A stretch of 64,000 nt of DNA from Kangsaoukella pontilimi (GTDB lineage: Bacteria > Pseudomonadota > Alphaproteobacteria > Rhodobacterales > Rhodobacteraceae). Both the position numbers and the translations under genes were made by a program. Where the stretch lies: the NCBI RefSeq assembly GCF_009830125.1, contig NZ_WUPT01000001.1, positions 310,001-374,000 on the forward strand. Direction: 5' to 3'. A model generated the notes under the pieces. That model was not told where the DNA came from, searched no databases, and saw nothing but the letters and a program-made list of their open reading frames with translations. Each line of letters begins with the position of its first letter. Within the stretch, counting starts at the first letter, position 1. Below, piece by piece: positions 26,047 to 35,560 of this stretch.

Positions 26047-27942
26047 TTACGCGTCGGGGGCGTAGCCGATGCCCTTCAGCGCCACGCGGATCTCGTCGAG
26101 GATGGCGGGGTCGTCGATGGTGGCGGGCGTCTTGAATTCGGCGCCATCGGCGATCTTGACCATGGTGGCACGCAGGATCTTGCCCGAGCGCGTCTTGGGC
26201 AGGCGGTCGACCACGACGGCCAGCTTGAAGGCCGCCACGGGGCCGATCTTGTCGCGGACCAGCTTGACGCATTCCGCAACGATCTCTGCGTCGGGCTTCT
26301 CGGTGCCTGCGTTGGTGCAGAGGAAGCCGAGCGGCAACTGGCCCTTGAGTTCATCCGTCACGCCGATCACGGCGCATTCTGCCACGTCGGGGTGGCTGGC
26401 CAGAACCTCTTCCATGCCGCCGGTGGACAGACGATGCCCCGCGACGTTGATGACGTCATCGGTGCGGGCCATGATGTAGAGATAGCCGTCCTCGTCCATG
26501 TAGCCCGCGTCCCCCGTCTCGTAATAGCCGGGGAAGTGGTCGAGATAGCTTTTGCGGAACCGCTCTTCGGCGTGCCAGAGCGTCGGCAGTGTGCCCGGCG
26601 GAAGCGGCAGTTTGGCGGCGATGGCCCCCAGTTCACCGGCGGCGACGGGATGGCCCGCCTCGTCGAGGATCTGCACGTCCCAGCCTGGCATCGGAACCGA
26701 GGGCGAGCCGATCTTGACCGGCAGCTTCTCGATCCCGAGGGGGTTGGCCGCGATCGCCCAGCCGGTTTCGGTCTGCCACCAGTGGTCGATGACCGGCACG
26801 CCGAGCAGTTTCTCGGCCCATTCGATCGTGTCGGGGTCGGCACGCTCACCGGCGAGGAACAGCGCCTGAAGGGACGAGATGTCGTATTTGCCGACGAATT
26901 CGCCCTTGGAATCCTGCCGCTTGATGGCGCGGAAGGCGGTGGGCGCGGTGAAAAGCACCTTGACCTTGTGCTGGTCGATCACGCGCCAGAAGGTGCCGGC
27001 GTCGGGTGTGCCGACGGGCTTGCCTTCGAACACGATCGTTGTGTTGCCGTGGATCAGCGGCGCATAGCAGATATAGCTGTGCCCCACGACCCAGCCCACG
27101 TCGGAGGCGGCCCAGTACACGTCGCCCGGATCGACATTGTAGATGTTCTTCATCGTCCAGTTGAGCGCCACCAGATGCCCGGCGGTGGGGCGGACGACAC
27201 CCTTGGGCTGGCCCGTGGTCCCGGAGGTATAAAGGATATAGGCGGGGTCGGACCCTTTGACGGGCACGCAGTCGGCCAGCTCGGCGCCGTCCTGGAACAC
27301 GTGCCAGTCGTGGTCGCGGCCCGGGATCAGCTCGGCCGGTTCCTGTTCGCGCTGGAAGATGACGCAGAAGTCGGGCTTGTGCGTGGCCTCTTCGATGGCG
27401 GCGTCGAGGAGGGGTTTGTAATGGACGGTCCGGCCCGGCTCGATCCCACAGGAGGTGGCGATGATCGCCTTGGGCCTGGCGTCGTCGATGCGGACGGCGA
27501 GTTCGTTCGCCGCAAAGCCCCCGAAGACGACCGAATGGATCGCGCCCAAGCGCGACACGGCCAGCATCGCGACCAGTGCCTCGGGCACCATGGACATGTA
27601 GATGACGACCCGGTCGCCCTTGGTCACGCCTTTCGCGGCGAGCGCACCGGCGAGGCGGGCCACACGCATTCTGAGTTCGTCATAGGTGATGTAGGAGATC
27701 GTGTCCGTGACCGGGCTGTCGTAGATGATCGCGGTGCGGCCGCCGTTCCCGGCTTCGACATGGCGGTCGACGGCGTTCCAGCAGGTGTTGACCTCGGCAT
27801 CGGTGAACCACTCGTAAAGCGGTGCGTTGCTGTCATCGAGCGCGCGGGAGGGCGGCGTGATCCAGTCGATCCCCTTGGCCGCGTCCATCCAGAAGACTTC
27901 CGGATCGGCCTTCCATGCCGCGTAGATGTCGCTGTAGCCCAT
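26047..27942 (-). CDS. prpE: Propionyl-CoA synthetase
   Basis: An acetyl-CoA synthetase-like adenylate-forming ligase of 631 residues that activates propionate to propionyl-CoA. It starts MGYSDIYAAWKADPE, a PrpE-type N-terminus. It has the P-loop YILYTSGTTGQPKGVVR near residue 240, the DHWWQTETGW motif near 405, YYETGDAGYMDEDGY near 495 and the acetylatable lysine motif PKTRSGKILR near 595. PrpE is favoured over AcsA by length and the N-terminus. Downstream is a terminator. The upstream region has several TTTGCAAA boxes of the ScfR/PccR type that control propionate assimilation in Rhodobacter. Confidence 0.92.
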   Translation of the reverse strand: MGYSDIYAAWKADPEVFWMDAAKGIDWITPPSRALDDSNAPLYEWFTDAEVNTCWNAVDRHVEAGNGGRTAIIYDSPVTDTISYITYDELRMRVARLAGALAAKGVTKGDRVVIYMSMVPEALVAMLAVSRLGAIHSVVFGGFAANELAVRIDDARPKAIIATSCGIEPGRTVHYKPLLDAAIEEATHKPDFCVIFQREQEPAELIPGRDHDWHVFQDGAELADCVPVKGSDPAYILYTSGTTGQPKGVVRPTAGHLVALNWTMKNIYNVDPGDVYWAASDVGWVVGHSYICYAPLIHGNTTIVFEGKPVGTPDAGTFWRVIDQHKVKVLFTAPTAFRAIKRQDSKGEFVGKYDISSLQALFLAGERADPDTIEWAEKLLGVPVIDHWWQTETGWAIAANPLGIEKLPVKIGSPSVPMPGWDVQILDEAGHPVAAGELGAIAAKLPLPPGTLPTLWHAEERFRKSYLDHFPGYYETGDAGYMDEDGYLYIMARTDDVINVAGHRLSTGGMEEVLASHPDVAECAVIGVTDELKGQLPLGFLCTNAGTEKPDAEIVAECVKLVRDKIGPVAAFKLAVVVDRLPKTRSGKILRATMVKIADGAEFKTPATIDDPAILDEIRVALKGIGYAPDA

Positions 27943-28043
27943 CGGGTGAACCCTCCCTCATGTGTCCCTGACTTGGACATACGTGACGGGCGCTCAGCCG
28001 GGCAAGCGCGATGAAGCGGCGGTGCGGTGCCTGCGACAATAAG

Positions 28044-28134
28044 TTTGCATATTTCCGCCGGGATGATCTGCAAATATTTGCAAACCCACCCGAAATTTAA
28101 CGAAATACCACGCGCCGCCCGGAGACTTTGCAAA
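28044..28134. promoter_or_regulatory. Cluster of TTTGCAAA boxes (ScfR/PccR-type operator) for prpE
   Basis: Four boxes are seen: TTTGCATA at 28044-28051, TCTGCAAA at 28067-28074, TTTGCAAA at 28077-28084 and TTTGCAAA at 28127-28134. Two are perfect palindromes and the middle pair is spaced by two bases. Short-chain fatty acyl-CoA regulators such as PccR of Rhodobacter sphaeroides bind paired TTTGCAAA boxes and control propionyl-CoA metabolism, which fits the adjacent prpE. The regulator gene is not in the window. Confidence 0.7.
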
Positions 28135-28202
28135 ACGCTGTCGGGAATTTGCCAAGTGCCGCGGTGCCCGGTAGGTCCCGGGCTTCATCTTCGCCTGTTC
28201 AG

Positions 28203-28245
28203 AAATATCCCGGGGGGTGAGGTCGTTTCGCGTCGCGAAACGACC
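28203..28245. repeat. Intergenic palindromic repeat, copy C
   Basis: This copy, in reverse orientation, carries the core AAATATCCCGGGGG and a flank identical over 28 bases to copy B at 44091-44118. It extends into a perfect palindrome with 12-base arms GGTCGTTTCGCG (28221-28232) and CGCGAAACGACC (28234-28245) around one base. The sequence CTTCGCCTGTTC just before it matches copy A. Confidence 0.75.
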
Positions 28246-28309
28246 GAGGGGGGCCGAGCCCCCCCCGGCCGGTCGGCTCCGAAGGAGACGAAACCGCCCG
28301 GAGCGGCGA

Positions 28310-30592
28310 TCACCCGTAATGCGCGACCGGCGTGCCGGCGAGGGCCGACATGTTCAGAAGGCCGCGCGCGGTGATGGACGTGGTGGTGATGTGGGCGCGG
28401 TTGCCCATCCCCATGAGGATCGGCCCGACTTCCAGCCCGCCCGCCTTCATCTTGAGGATGTTCCTGACGCCGGAGGCCGCATCGGTATTGGCGAAGACGA
28501 GCACGTTGGCGGCGCCTTCGAACCGGCTTTCCGGCATGATCCGCGCGCGGAGGTCCATGTCGAGCGCGGCGTCGGCATGCATCTCGCCCTCATAGGCGAA
28601 GTCGCGCGGCTGGCTGTCGAGGATGGCGATGGCCGCGCGCATCCGGCGCCCGGTCTCGCAGTCGAGATTGCCGAACTGGCTGTGCGAGCAGAGCGCGATC
28701 TTGGGCTCGAGCCCGAAGCGGCGGGTGTGGCGTGCGGCGGCGATGCAGGTCTCGGCGATCTGTTCGGGCGTGGGCTCGGGATGGACATGGGTGTCCGCGA
28801 TGAAGAGCGGGCCGTCTTCGAGGATCATCAGGCTGAGCGCGCCCACGGGGTGCAGCCCGTCCGTGGCGAGGACCTGGGTGATATAGTTGAGGTGCCAGAG
28901 ATACTGTCCGAAAGTTCCGCAGATCAGGCTGTCGGCCTCGCCCCGGTGGACCATGACCGCGCCGATGGCGGTGGTGTTGGTCCGCATAACGGCCCGCGCA
29001 AGGTCGGGCGTGACGCCCTTCCGCTGCATCAGCGCGTGATAGGTCGTCCAGTACTCGCGGTAGCGGGGATCGTTCTCGGGGTTCACGATCTCGAAATCGG
29101 TGCCGGGCCGGATCGGCAGGCCGATGCGCTCGGCGCGGGATTCGATCACCTCGGGGCGGCCGATCAGGATGGGCGCGTCAGTGGTTTCTTCCAGCATGGC
29201 GTTGGCGGCGCGCAGGACGCGCTCGTCCTCGCCCTCGGCAAAGACTATGCGGCGTTCGGCGGTGGCTGCGGCCTCGAAGACGGGGCGCATGATGAGCGCG
29301 GATTTGAAGACCGACCCGTCGAGCTTCTGCTTGTAGGCGGCGAGGTCCTCGATGGGTCGCGCGGCGACGCCGGTTTCCATCGCCGCCTTGGCGACGGCGC
29401 TGGCGACGACGCCCATCAGGCGCGGATCGAAGGGCTTGGGGATCAGGTAGTCGGCGCCGAAGGTCAGTTGTTCGCCCTGATAAGCGGCCGCGGCCTCGGC
29501 GCTGGTGGTGGCGCGGGCCAGAGCGGCGATGCCTTCGATGCAGGCGATCTTCATCTCGTCGTTGATCGTGCTTGCGCCCACGTCCAGCGCGCCCCGAAAG
29601 ATGAAGGGGAAGCAGAGCACGTTGTTGACCTGGTTCGGAAAATCCGACCGGCCCGTGGCGATGATCGCGCCGGGCGCCACCTCGCGGGCGAGGTCCGGCA
29701 TGATCTCGGGCGTGGGGTTGGCGAGCGCGAAGATGATCGGGCGGTCGGCCATGCGGCGGACCATGTCCTGCGTCAGGACGCCGGGGCCGGAGAGACCGAG
29801 GAAGAGGTCCGCGCCCTCGATCACATCGGCAAGCTGACGTGGGCCGCCCGGCTGGGCATAGGCCTCTTTCTGAGGCGTCATGTCCTCGGTCCGGCCTTCG
29901 TGGACGAGGCCGTGGAGATCGCAGAGCCAGACGTTCTCGCGTTTGACGCCCAGTTTCAGAAGCATGTTGAGGCAGGCGATCCCGGCCGCGCCGCCGCCCG
30001 TGGAGACGATCTTGATATCCGCGAAGTCCTTCTTGGCGACGCGGAGCGCGTTCAGGACCGCCGCGCCCACGACGATGGCGGTGCCGTGCTGGTCGTCGTG
30101 GAAGACGGGGATGTTCATTCGGGCGCGGCAGATCTCTTCGACGATGAAACAGTCGGGCGCCTTGATGTCTTCGAGGTTGATGGCGCCGAAGGTGGGTTCC
30201 AGCGCGCAGACGATATCTGCCAGCTTTTCGGGGTCGGTCTCGTTCAGTTCGATGTCGAAACAGTCGATATTGGCGAATTTCTTGAAGAGGACGGCCTTGC
30301 CCTCCATCACCGGCTTGGAGGCGAGGCCGCCGATATTGCCGAGGCCGAGAACCGCCGACCCGTTGGTAACGACAGCGACGAGGTTGCCGCGCGCGGTATA
30401 GTCGCGGGCGGTCATCGGGTTGGCCTTGATCTCGAGGCAGGCCTCGGCCACGCCCGGCGAATAGGCGCGGGCAAGGTCGCGGCCGTTGGCGAGCGGCTTG
30501 GTCGCCCGGATTTCGAGTTTGCCGGGCTTCGGATAAGCGTGATAATCGAGCGCCGCCTGGCGCAGGGCCTCTTGCCTCGGATCGCTCGTCAT
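28310..30592 (-). CDS. maeB: NADP-dependent malic enzyme with phosphotransacetylase-like domain
   Basis: Oxidatively decarboxylates malate to pyruvate with NADP, supplying NADPH and pyruvate from C4 acids. The 760-residue protein has the malic enzyme domain (about 1-430: [28 protein letters not shown], then [13 protein letters not shown]) and a C-terminal PTA-like domain (about 440-760) that is usually regulatory and inactive as a phosphotransacetylase. This fusion is typical of proteobacterial MaeB. The start at 30592 has a GGGAGGGACGGG ribosome-binding region. Confidence 0.95.
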   Translation of the reverse strand: MTSDPRQEALRQAALDYHAYPKPGKLEIRATKPLANGRDLARAYSPGVAEACLEIKANPMTARDYTARGNLVAVVTNGSAVLGLGNIGGLASKPVMEGKAVLFKKFANIDCFDIELNETDPEKLADIVCALEPTFGAINLEDIKAPDCFIVEEICRARMNIPVFHDDQHGTAIVVGAAVLNALRVAKKDFADIKIVSTGGGAAGIACLNMLLKLGVKRENVWLCDLHGLVHEGRTEDMTPQKEAYAQPGGPRQLADVIEGADLFLGLSGPGVLTQDMVRRMADRPIIFALANPTPEIMPDLAREVAPGAIIATGRSDFPNQVNNVLCFPFIFRGALDVGASTINDEMKIACIEGIAALARATTSAEAAAAYQGEQLTFGADYLIPKPFDPRLMGVVASAVAKAAMETGVAARPIEDLAAYKQKLDGSVFKSALIMRPVFEAAATAERRIVFAEGEDERVLRAANAMLEETTDAPILIGRPEVIESRAERIGLPIRPGTDFEIVNPENDPRYREYWTTYHALMQRKGVTPDLARAVMRTNTTAIGAVMVHRGEADSLICGTFGQYLWHLNYITQVLATDGLHPVGALSLMILEDGPLFIADTHVHPEPTPEQIAETCIAAARHTRRFGLEPKIALCSHSQFGNLDCETGRRMRAAIAILDSQPRDFAYEGEMHADAALDMDLRARIMPESRFEGAANVLVFANTDAASGVRNILKMKAGGLEVGPILMGMGNRAHITTTSITARGLLNMSALAGTPVAHYG

Positions 30593-30712
30593 CCCGTCCC
30601 TCCCAAGGATAGTTTAGCGTTGAACAATCTTCGACCGGCGCGTAGCGCATGGGTTCCTGAAGGTCAACGATGCCAGAGTGCGACCAATCCGGCGGGAAGG
30701 GAAGGGGTCAGT

Positions 30713-30946
30713 TCAGGATTGCGGCGGTGCGACGCCGTCATCGCCCCTGAGCTCGGCGATTTTCGCCGCCGCCGCATCGCGCGAAAGCGTCTGGTCGAAT
30801 GTCTCGCCGTGCTCTTCGCAGAGCGCGCGCAATTCGTCGGCCTGCTGCGAGGTCATCGGCTCGTCGCCATGCTCGTCCACGCTGGCAATCCCTGTCAGAG
30901 GTGTCGCCGCAGCGGCGATCGGATCGGCTTTCTTGTCATTGGTCAT
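30713..30946 (-). CDS. DUF3072-family small protein
   Basis: A 77-residue acidic soluble protein. The C-terminal half, PMTSQQADELRALCEEHGE followed by FDQTLSRDAAAAKIAEL, fits the DUF3072 pattern of a helix, an acidic turn and a second amphipathic helix. Function is unknown. An upstream AAGGAGC supports the start at 30946. It sits alone between maeB and the divergent nucleoside operon. Confidence 0.75.
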   Translation of the reverse strand: MTNDKKADPIAAAATPLTGIASVDEHGDEPMTSQQADELRALCEEHGETFDQTLSRDAAAAKIAELRGDDGVAPPQS

Positions 30947-31050
30947 GAGAAGCTCCTTTCAGGGAAGAAACCCGCGCCCCTTGCGTCGGGTTCCGGCTTG
31001 CGCTCGGGGGGCCGTCGCTGCACCTTGGACGAAAACCGAGAGGACGCCCG

Positions 31051-31437
31051 ATGACCCTGGTCGATGACGCCGCGCGCGTGCGCGAAAATGCCTATGCGCC
31101 ATATTCGAGATTCAAGGTGGGCGCGGCGCTGAAGACGGCCTCGGGCGAGGTCTTTCTCGGCTGCAACGTGGAAAACGTGGCCTATCCCGAAGGCACCTGC
31201 GCCGAGGCGGGCGCCATCGCGGCCATGATCGCCGCCGGAGAGACAGCCTTCGTCGAGGCAGCGGTCATCGCGGAGAGCCCCGCGCCCGTGCCGCCCTGCG
31301 GCGGGTGCCGTCAGAAACTAGCCGAGTTCGCCGCCGAGGGCGCGCGGATCACCATGGCCACGACCGACGGCAAGACGACCGAGATGGCTGTGACCGACCT
31401 CTTGCCCGGAGCTTTCGGCGCGGGGCATATGCGCTGA
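31051..31437 (+). CDS. cdd: Cytidine deaminase
   Basis: Deaminates cytidine and deoxycytidine to (deoxy)uridine in pyrimidine salvage. This homotetramer-type enzyme of 128 residues has the zinc motifs CAEAGAI (Cys and the catalytic Glu region, near residue 50) and PPCGGCRQKL (near 82). First gene of cdd-deoA-deoB-add-upp; deoA starts one base after its stop codon. Confidence 0.95.
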   Translation: MTLVDDAARVRENAYAPYSRFKVGAALKTASGEVFLGCNVENVAYPEGTCAEAGAIAAMIAAGETAFVEAAVIAESPAPVPPCGGCRQKLAEFAAEGARITMATTDGKTTEMAVTDLLPGAFGAGHMR

Positions 31438-31438
31438 A

Positions 31439-32740
31439 ATGGATGCCAGGACGATCATCGAGACGCTCCGCGACGGGGGCGAGCCGACGCAGGCGCAACT
31501 GAACTGGTTCGCGAAGGGGCTGGCTTCGGGCGCGGTGAGCGATGCTCAGGCGGGCGCATTCGCCATGGCGGTCTGTCTGAAGGGGCTGAGCGAGGAGGCG
31601 CGGGTCGCGCTGACGCTGGCGATGCGGGATTCGGGCGACGTGCTGTCCTGGGACCTGGGCGGGCCGGCCATCGACAAGCATTCGACGGGAGGCATCGGGG
31701 ATTGTGTGTCGCTCTTGCTTGCGCCGATGCTGGCGGCGGCGGGGGCTTACGTTCCGATGATCTCGGGGCGGGGTCTGGGCCACACGGGCGGGACGCTGGA
31801 CAAGCTGGAGGCTATTCCCGGCCTCAGGACCGACGTCACCGAGGACCAGTTCCACCGGATCACCAAGGCGGTCGGCTGCGCCATCGTCTCGGCCACCGCC
31901 GACATGGCGCCCGCTGACCGGCGGCTTTATGCCGTGCGCGACGTGACTTCGACGGTGGAGAGCATCGATCTGATCACCGCGTCGATCCTGTCGAAGAAGC
32001 TGGCGGCGGGGCTGGACGCGCTGATCCTGGATGTGAAGACCGGCTCGGGCGCTTTCATGGAAACGCTGGAGGATGCCCGCGCGCTGGCGCGGTCGCTGGT
32101 GTCCACGGCGAACGGGGCGGGGTGCCGGACGGCGGCGTTGCTGACGGACATGAACCAGCCGCTGGTGCCTGCTGCGGGCAATGCGCTGGAAGTGGTCGAG
32201 GTCATGCGGGCGCTGAGCGACCCGAGGACCAGCCGTCTGACCGATGTAACGCTGGCCCTGGGCGCGGAGCTTCTCTGCCTCGCCGGGATCGAGGCCGACG
32301 CGGGCAAGGCGGGAGCGAAGCTGTTGGAAACGCTCACTTCCGGCAAGGCGGCGGAGGCGTTCGGGCGGATGGTCGGTGCGCTGGGCGGGCCGTCGGATTT
32401 CATCCACACATGGGCGACGCGCCTGCCCGAGGCGAACATCATCCGCGAACTGTCCGCGCCCGAGGCGGGGTACGTGACCGCCATCGACGGTCACGCGCTT
32501 GGCATGGCGGTGGTCCGGCTGGGCGGTGGGCGGATGCGCGACGGTGACAGGATCGATCCGTCCGTCGGGCTGGATGAGATCGTGTCGCTCGGGCAGCGGG
32601 TCGAGAAGGGTGCGCCTTTGTTGCGCATTCACGCGTCGAGCGACCGGGCGGCGCAGGCGGCCGAGGCGTCGCTGGCCGGTGCGATCCGGCTGGGGGATGC
32701 CGTGGACGCGCCGGATCTGATCATCGAGAGGGTGGGCTGA
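31439..32740 (+). CDS. deoA: Thymidine phosphorylase
   Basis: Phosphorolyses thymidine to thymine and deoxyribose-1-phosphate. The 433-residue protein has the family signature ISGRGLGHTGGTLDKLEAIPG near residue 108 (written here only in part: the core is GRGLGHTGGTLD), the phosphate-binding KHSTGGIGD near 80, and the C-terminal domain. It overlaps deoB by one base (TGATG), so the two are coupled. The deoxyribose-1-phosphate product is the substrate of deoB. Confidence 0.95.
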   Translation: MDARTIIETLRDGGEPTQAQLNWFAKGLASGAVSDAQAGAFAMAVCLKGLSEEARVALTLAMRDSGDVLSWDLGGPAIDKHSTGGIGDCVSLLLAPMLAAAGAYVPMISGRGLGHTGGTLDKLEAIPGLRTDVTEDQFHRITKAVGCAIVSATADMAPADRRLYAVRDVTSTVESIDLITASILSKKLAAGLDALILDVKTGSGAFMETLEDARALARSLVSTANGAGCRTAALLTDMNQPLVPAAGNALEVVEVMRALSDPRTSRLTDVTLALGAELLCLAGIEADAGKAGAKLLETLTSGKAAEAFGRMVGALGGPSDFIHTWATRLPEANIIRELSAPEAGYVTAIDGHALGMAVVRLGGGRMRDGDRIDPSVGLDEIVSLGQRVEKGAPLLRIHASSDRAAQAAEASLAGAIRLGDAVDAPDLIIERVG

Positions 32741-33948
32741 TGGCGCGCGCCTTTCTGGTCGTCATGGACAGCGTGGGCATCGGCGGCGCACCCGATGCGG
32801 GCGCGTTCTTCAACGGTGACGTGCCGGACACGGGCGCGAACACTCTGGGCCACATAGCCGCCGCTGCCGCCGATGGCCGGGCGGAGGAGGGGCGGTCGGG
32901 GCCGTTGTCCTTGCCGAATCTCGCGGCGCTCGGACTGGGCCGGGCGCTGGATTTGGCGAGCGGCGACGGCACGGCCGGGATGGATGACGAGCCTGAGGGC
33001 CTCTGGGGGGCCGCGACCGAGGTGTCGCCGGGCAAGGACACGCCGTCGGGGCACTGGGAGCTGGCCGGGGTGCCGGTGCCGTGGGACTGGACCTATTTTC
33101 CGGACGATGTCCCTGCCTTTCCCGACGATCTTGTTGGCCGTGTCGCAGGGCTGGCGGGCACCACGGGCATTCTTGGGAACTGCCACGCGTCAGGCACCGA
33201 GATCATCGAGCGGCTGGGGGAAGAGCATCTGAGGACCGGCTGGCCGATCTGCTATACCTCTGCCGACAGCGTGTTCCAGATCGCGGCGCATGAGGAGACC
33301 TTTGGGCTGGAGCGGCTGCTGACGCTCTGCCGCGAGCTGGCGCCGACGCTCCACGAGATGAAGGTGGGCCGGGTCATTGCGCGGCCCTTCGTGGGCGCGC
33401 CGGGTGCCTTCGAGCGGACGGCGAACCGGCGCGACTATGCGATCGCGCCCGCCGCGCCCACGCTCTGCGACTGGGTGCAGGGCGCGGGGCGGCGGGTCTA
33501 TGCGGTGGGCAAGATCGGCGATATCTTCTCGATGCAGGGGATCGACGAGGTGCGGAAGGGCGCGGATGTGAAGCTCATGGAGCATCTCGTGGACCTCGTG
33601 GGCGAGGCCGAGGACGGCAGCCTGACCTTCGCCAATTTCGTCGAGTTCGACAGCCGGTTCGGCCACCGGCGCGACGTGTCGGGCTATGCCCGTGCGCTGG
33701 AATGGTTCGACGCGCAATTGCCGAGGCTTTTCGAGGCGGCGCGGGAGGGCGACCTGTTCCTCTTCACCGCCGACCATGGCAACGACCCGACATGGATCGG
33801 GACCGACCACACCCGCGAGCGAGTGCCGGTTTTGGGCCGCGGCGTGGGCGCGAAGGCCGTCGGGCAGGTGGCCTTCGTCGACGTCGCGGCATCGGTCGCG
33901 GATCATCTGGGCGTGCCGGCAGAAGGGCCGGGGAGGAGTTTCCTGTGA
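32740..33948 (+). CDS. deoB: Phosphopentomutase
   Basis: Interconverts (deoxy)ribose-1-phosphate and -5-phosphate, linking nucleoside phosphorolysis to central carbon metabolism. A member of the alkaline phosphatase superfamily (402 residues), it has the metal-site motif VVMDSVGIGGAPDA at the start, SGHWELAG (phosphorylated Thr region just before, near residue 93), and ADHGNDPTWIGTDHTRE near 340. Its stop overlaps the GTG start of add by two bases within GTGA. Confidence 0.95.
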   Translation: MARAFLVVMDSVGIGGAPDAGAFFNGDVPDTGANTLGHIAAAAADGRAEEGRSGPLSLPNLAALGLGRALDLASGDGTAGMDDEPEGLWGAATEVSPGKDTPSGHWELAGVPVPWDWTYFPDDVPAFPDDLVGRVAGLAGTTGILGNCHASGTEIIERLGEEHLRTGWPICYTSADSVFQIAAHEETFGLERLLTLCRELAPTLHEMKVGRVIARPFVGAPGAFERTANRRDYAIAPAAPTLCDWVQGAGRRVYAVGKIGDIFSMQGIDEVRKGADVKLMEHLVDLVGEAEDGSLTFANFVEFDSRFGHRRDVSGYARALEWFDAQLPRLFEAAREGDLFLFTADHGNDPTWIGTDHTRERVPVLGRGVGAKAVGQVAFVDVAASVADHLGVPAEGPGRSFL

Positions 33949-34928
33949 GCCTTTCGCATCTGCCCAAGGTCGAGTTGCACCTGCATCTGGAAGGCGCCGC
34001 GCCGCCCGCCTTCATCCGGGGGTTGGCGAAGGAGAAGTCCGTCGATCTGTCCGGCATCTTCGACGAGCGGGGCGCTTACAAGTACAAGGACTTCTGGGAC
34101 TTCCTGAAGGTCTATGAGGCCGCGACCTCGGTGCTGGAAACGCCCGAGGATTACGCCCGCCTGACCACCGCCGTTCTGGAGGAAAGCGCGGCGTCCGGCG
34201 TGATCTATGGCGAGACGTTCCTGTCGCCGGATTTCTGCGGCGGGCGGGACGTGGGCGCGTGGCGCGAATATCTTGCCGCGATCCGGGAGGCCGCCGACCG
34301 GGCCGAGGCGCGGGACGGAGTCGTCCTGCGGGGCATTATCACCTGTATCCGGCATTTCGGACCGGAGAAGGCTCGGGAGACCGCGGTCTGCGCGGCCGAG
34401 ACGGCGGGCGACTGGATCGTGGGTTTCGGCATCGCGGGCGACGAGCTGGCCGGGAAACCGCAGGATTTCGCGTGGTCCTTCGACTGTGCGCGCGAGGCGG
34501 GGCTGAACCTGACCGCCCATGCGGGCGAGTGGGGCGGACCGGAAAGCGTGCGGGATGCGCTGACGCTTGGTGTGACCCGCATTGGCCACGGGGTTCGCGC
34601 GATCGAGGACCTGGCGCTCGTTGACCGGCTGGCCGAGGACGGGATCGTGCTGGAGGTCTGTCCGGGGTCGAACGTGGCGCTTGGCGTCTATCGGCGCTGG
34701 CGCGACCATCCGATCTCGAAGCTTTACGAGCGGGGGGTGAAGGTCACTGTATCGACCGATGACCCGCCCTTCTTCCACACCACCATGAACAATGAATACG
34801 ACCGGCTGGCTGATGCCTTCGACTGGGACGAGGGCGCTTTCGCGGATATCGCGCGGACCTCGGCCGAGGCGGCGTTCTGCGACGGCGAGACCCGCGCGCG
34901 CATACTGAAAAGACTGGAGACCCGATGA
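33945..34928 (+). CDS. add: Adenosine deaminase
   Basis: Deaminates adenosine to inosine. The 327-residue amidohydrolase has the zinc motif HLHLEGA near residue 10, the [10 protein letters not shown] segment near 195 with catalytic Glu, [10 protein letters not shown] near 217 and the metal-binding STDDPPFF near 272. Start is GTG 33945, overlapping the deoB stop (GTGA); no ATG lies nearby in frame. Adenine deaminase activity is a less likely alternative within the same family. Its stop overlaps the upp start by ATGA. Confidence 0.9.
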   Translation: MSLSHLPKVELHLHLEGAAPPAFIRGLAKEKSVDLSGIFDERGAYKYKDFWDFLKVYEAATSVLETPEDYARLTTAVLEESAASGVIYGETFLSPDFCGGRDVGAWREYLAAIREAADRAEARDGVVLRGIITCIRHFGPEKARETAVCAAETAGDWIVGFGIAGDELAGKPQDFAWSFDCAREAGLNLTAHAGEWGGPESVRDALTLGVTRIGHGVRAIEDLALVDRLAEDGIVLEVCPGSNVALGVYRRWRDHPISKLYERGVKVTVSTDDPPFFHTTMNNEYDRLADAFDWDEGAFADIARTSAEAAFCDGETRARILKRLETR

Positions 34929-35557
34929 CCGATCACCTCACAATCGTCGATCACCCGCTGGTGCAGCACAAGCTGACGCTGATGCGCGACAAGGACACGT
35001 CCACGGCGGTGTTCCGGCAGCTTCTGCGCGAGATCAGCCAGCTTCTGGCCTATGAGGTGACGCGGCCGCTGAAGATGACGACCCGCCGGATCGAGACCCC
35101 GCTGACCGAGATGGACGCGCCCGTGCTCGATGGCCGGAAATTGGCGCTGGTGTCGATCCTTCGGGCGGGGAACGGGCTTCTGGACGGGATGCTCGACCTC
35201 ATCCCCTCGGCGCGGGTGGGCTTTGTAGGGCTTTACCGGGACGAAGAGACGCTGAAGCCCATTCAGTATTACTGCAAGCTGCCGGGCGAGCTGGACGAGC
35301 GGCTGGTGATCGCGGTCGATCCTATGCTGGCGACTGGCAACTCCTCGGCCGCGGCCATCGACCTGCTGAAAGAGGCGGGGGCGACGAATATCCGGTTTCT
35401 CTGCCTTCTGGCCGCGCCCGAGGGCGTGGCGCGGATGAAAGAGGCGCATCCCGATGTTCCGGTGGTGACGGCGGCGCTGGACGAGCGGCTGAACGAGCTG
35501 GGCTATATCGTGCCGGGTCTGGGTGACGCGGGCGACCGGATGTTCGGGACGAAGTAG
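34925..35557 (+). CDS. upp: Uracil phosphoribosyltransferase
   Basis: Makes UMP from uracil and PRPP. The 210-residue protein carries the N-terminal [13 protein letters not shown] motif, [14 protein letters not shown] (PRPP-binding helix) near residue 78, and the PRPP loop [11 protein letters not shown] near 137. Last gene of the nucleoside salvage operon, overlapping add by four bases; it recycles the uracil made from cytidine and uridine. Confidence 0.96.
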   Translation: MTDHLTIVDHPLVQHKLTLMRDKDTSTAVFRQLLREISQLLAYEVTRPLKMTTRRIETPLTEMDAPVLDGRKLALVSILRAGNGLLDGMLDLIPSARVGFVGLYRDEETLKPIQYYCKLPGELDERLVIAVDPMLATGNSSAAAIDLLKEAGATNIRFLCLLAAPEGVARMKEAHPDVPVVTAALDERLNELGYIVPGLGDAGDRMFGTK

Positions 35558-35560
35558 AGC

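Larger units (their letters stand above)
27943..28309. other. Intergenic region upstream of prpE
   Basis: A 367-base gap without a credible gene. It contains the prpE control region with TTTGCAAA-type boxes (28044-28134) and intergenic repeat copy C (28203-28245), which lies just downstream of the maeB stop. Confidence 0.6.
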
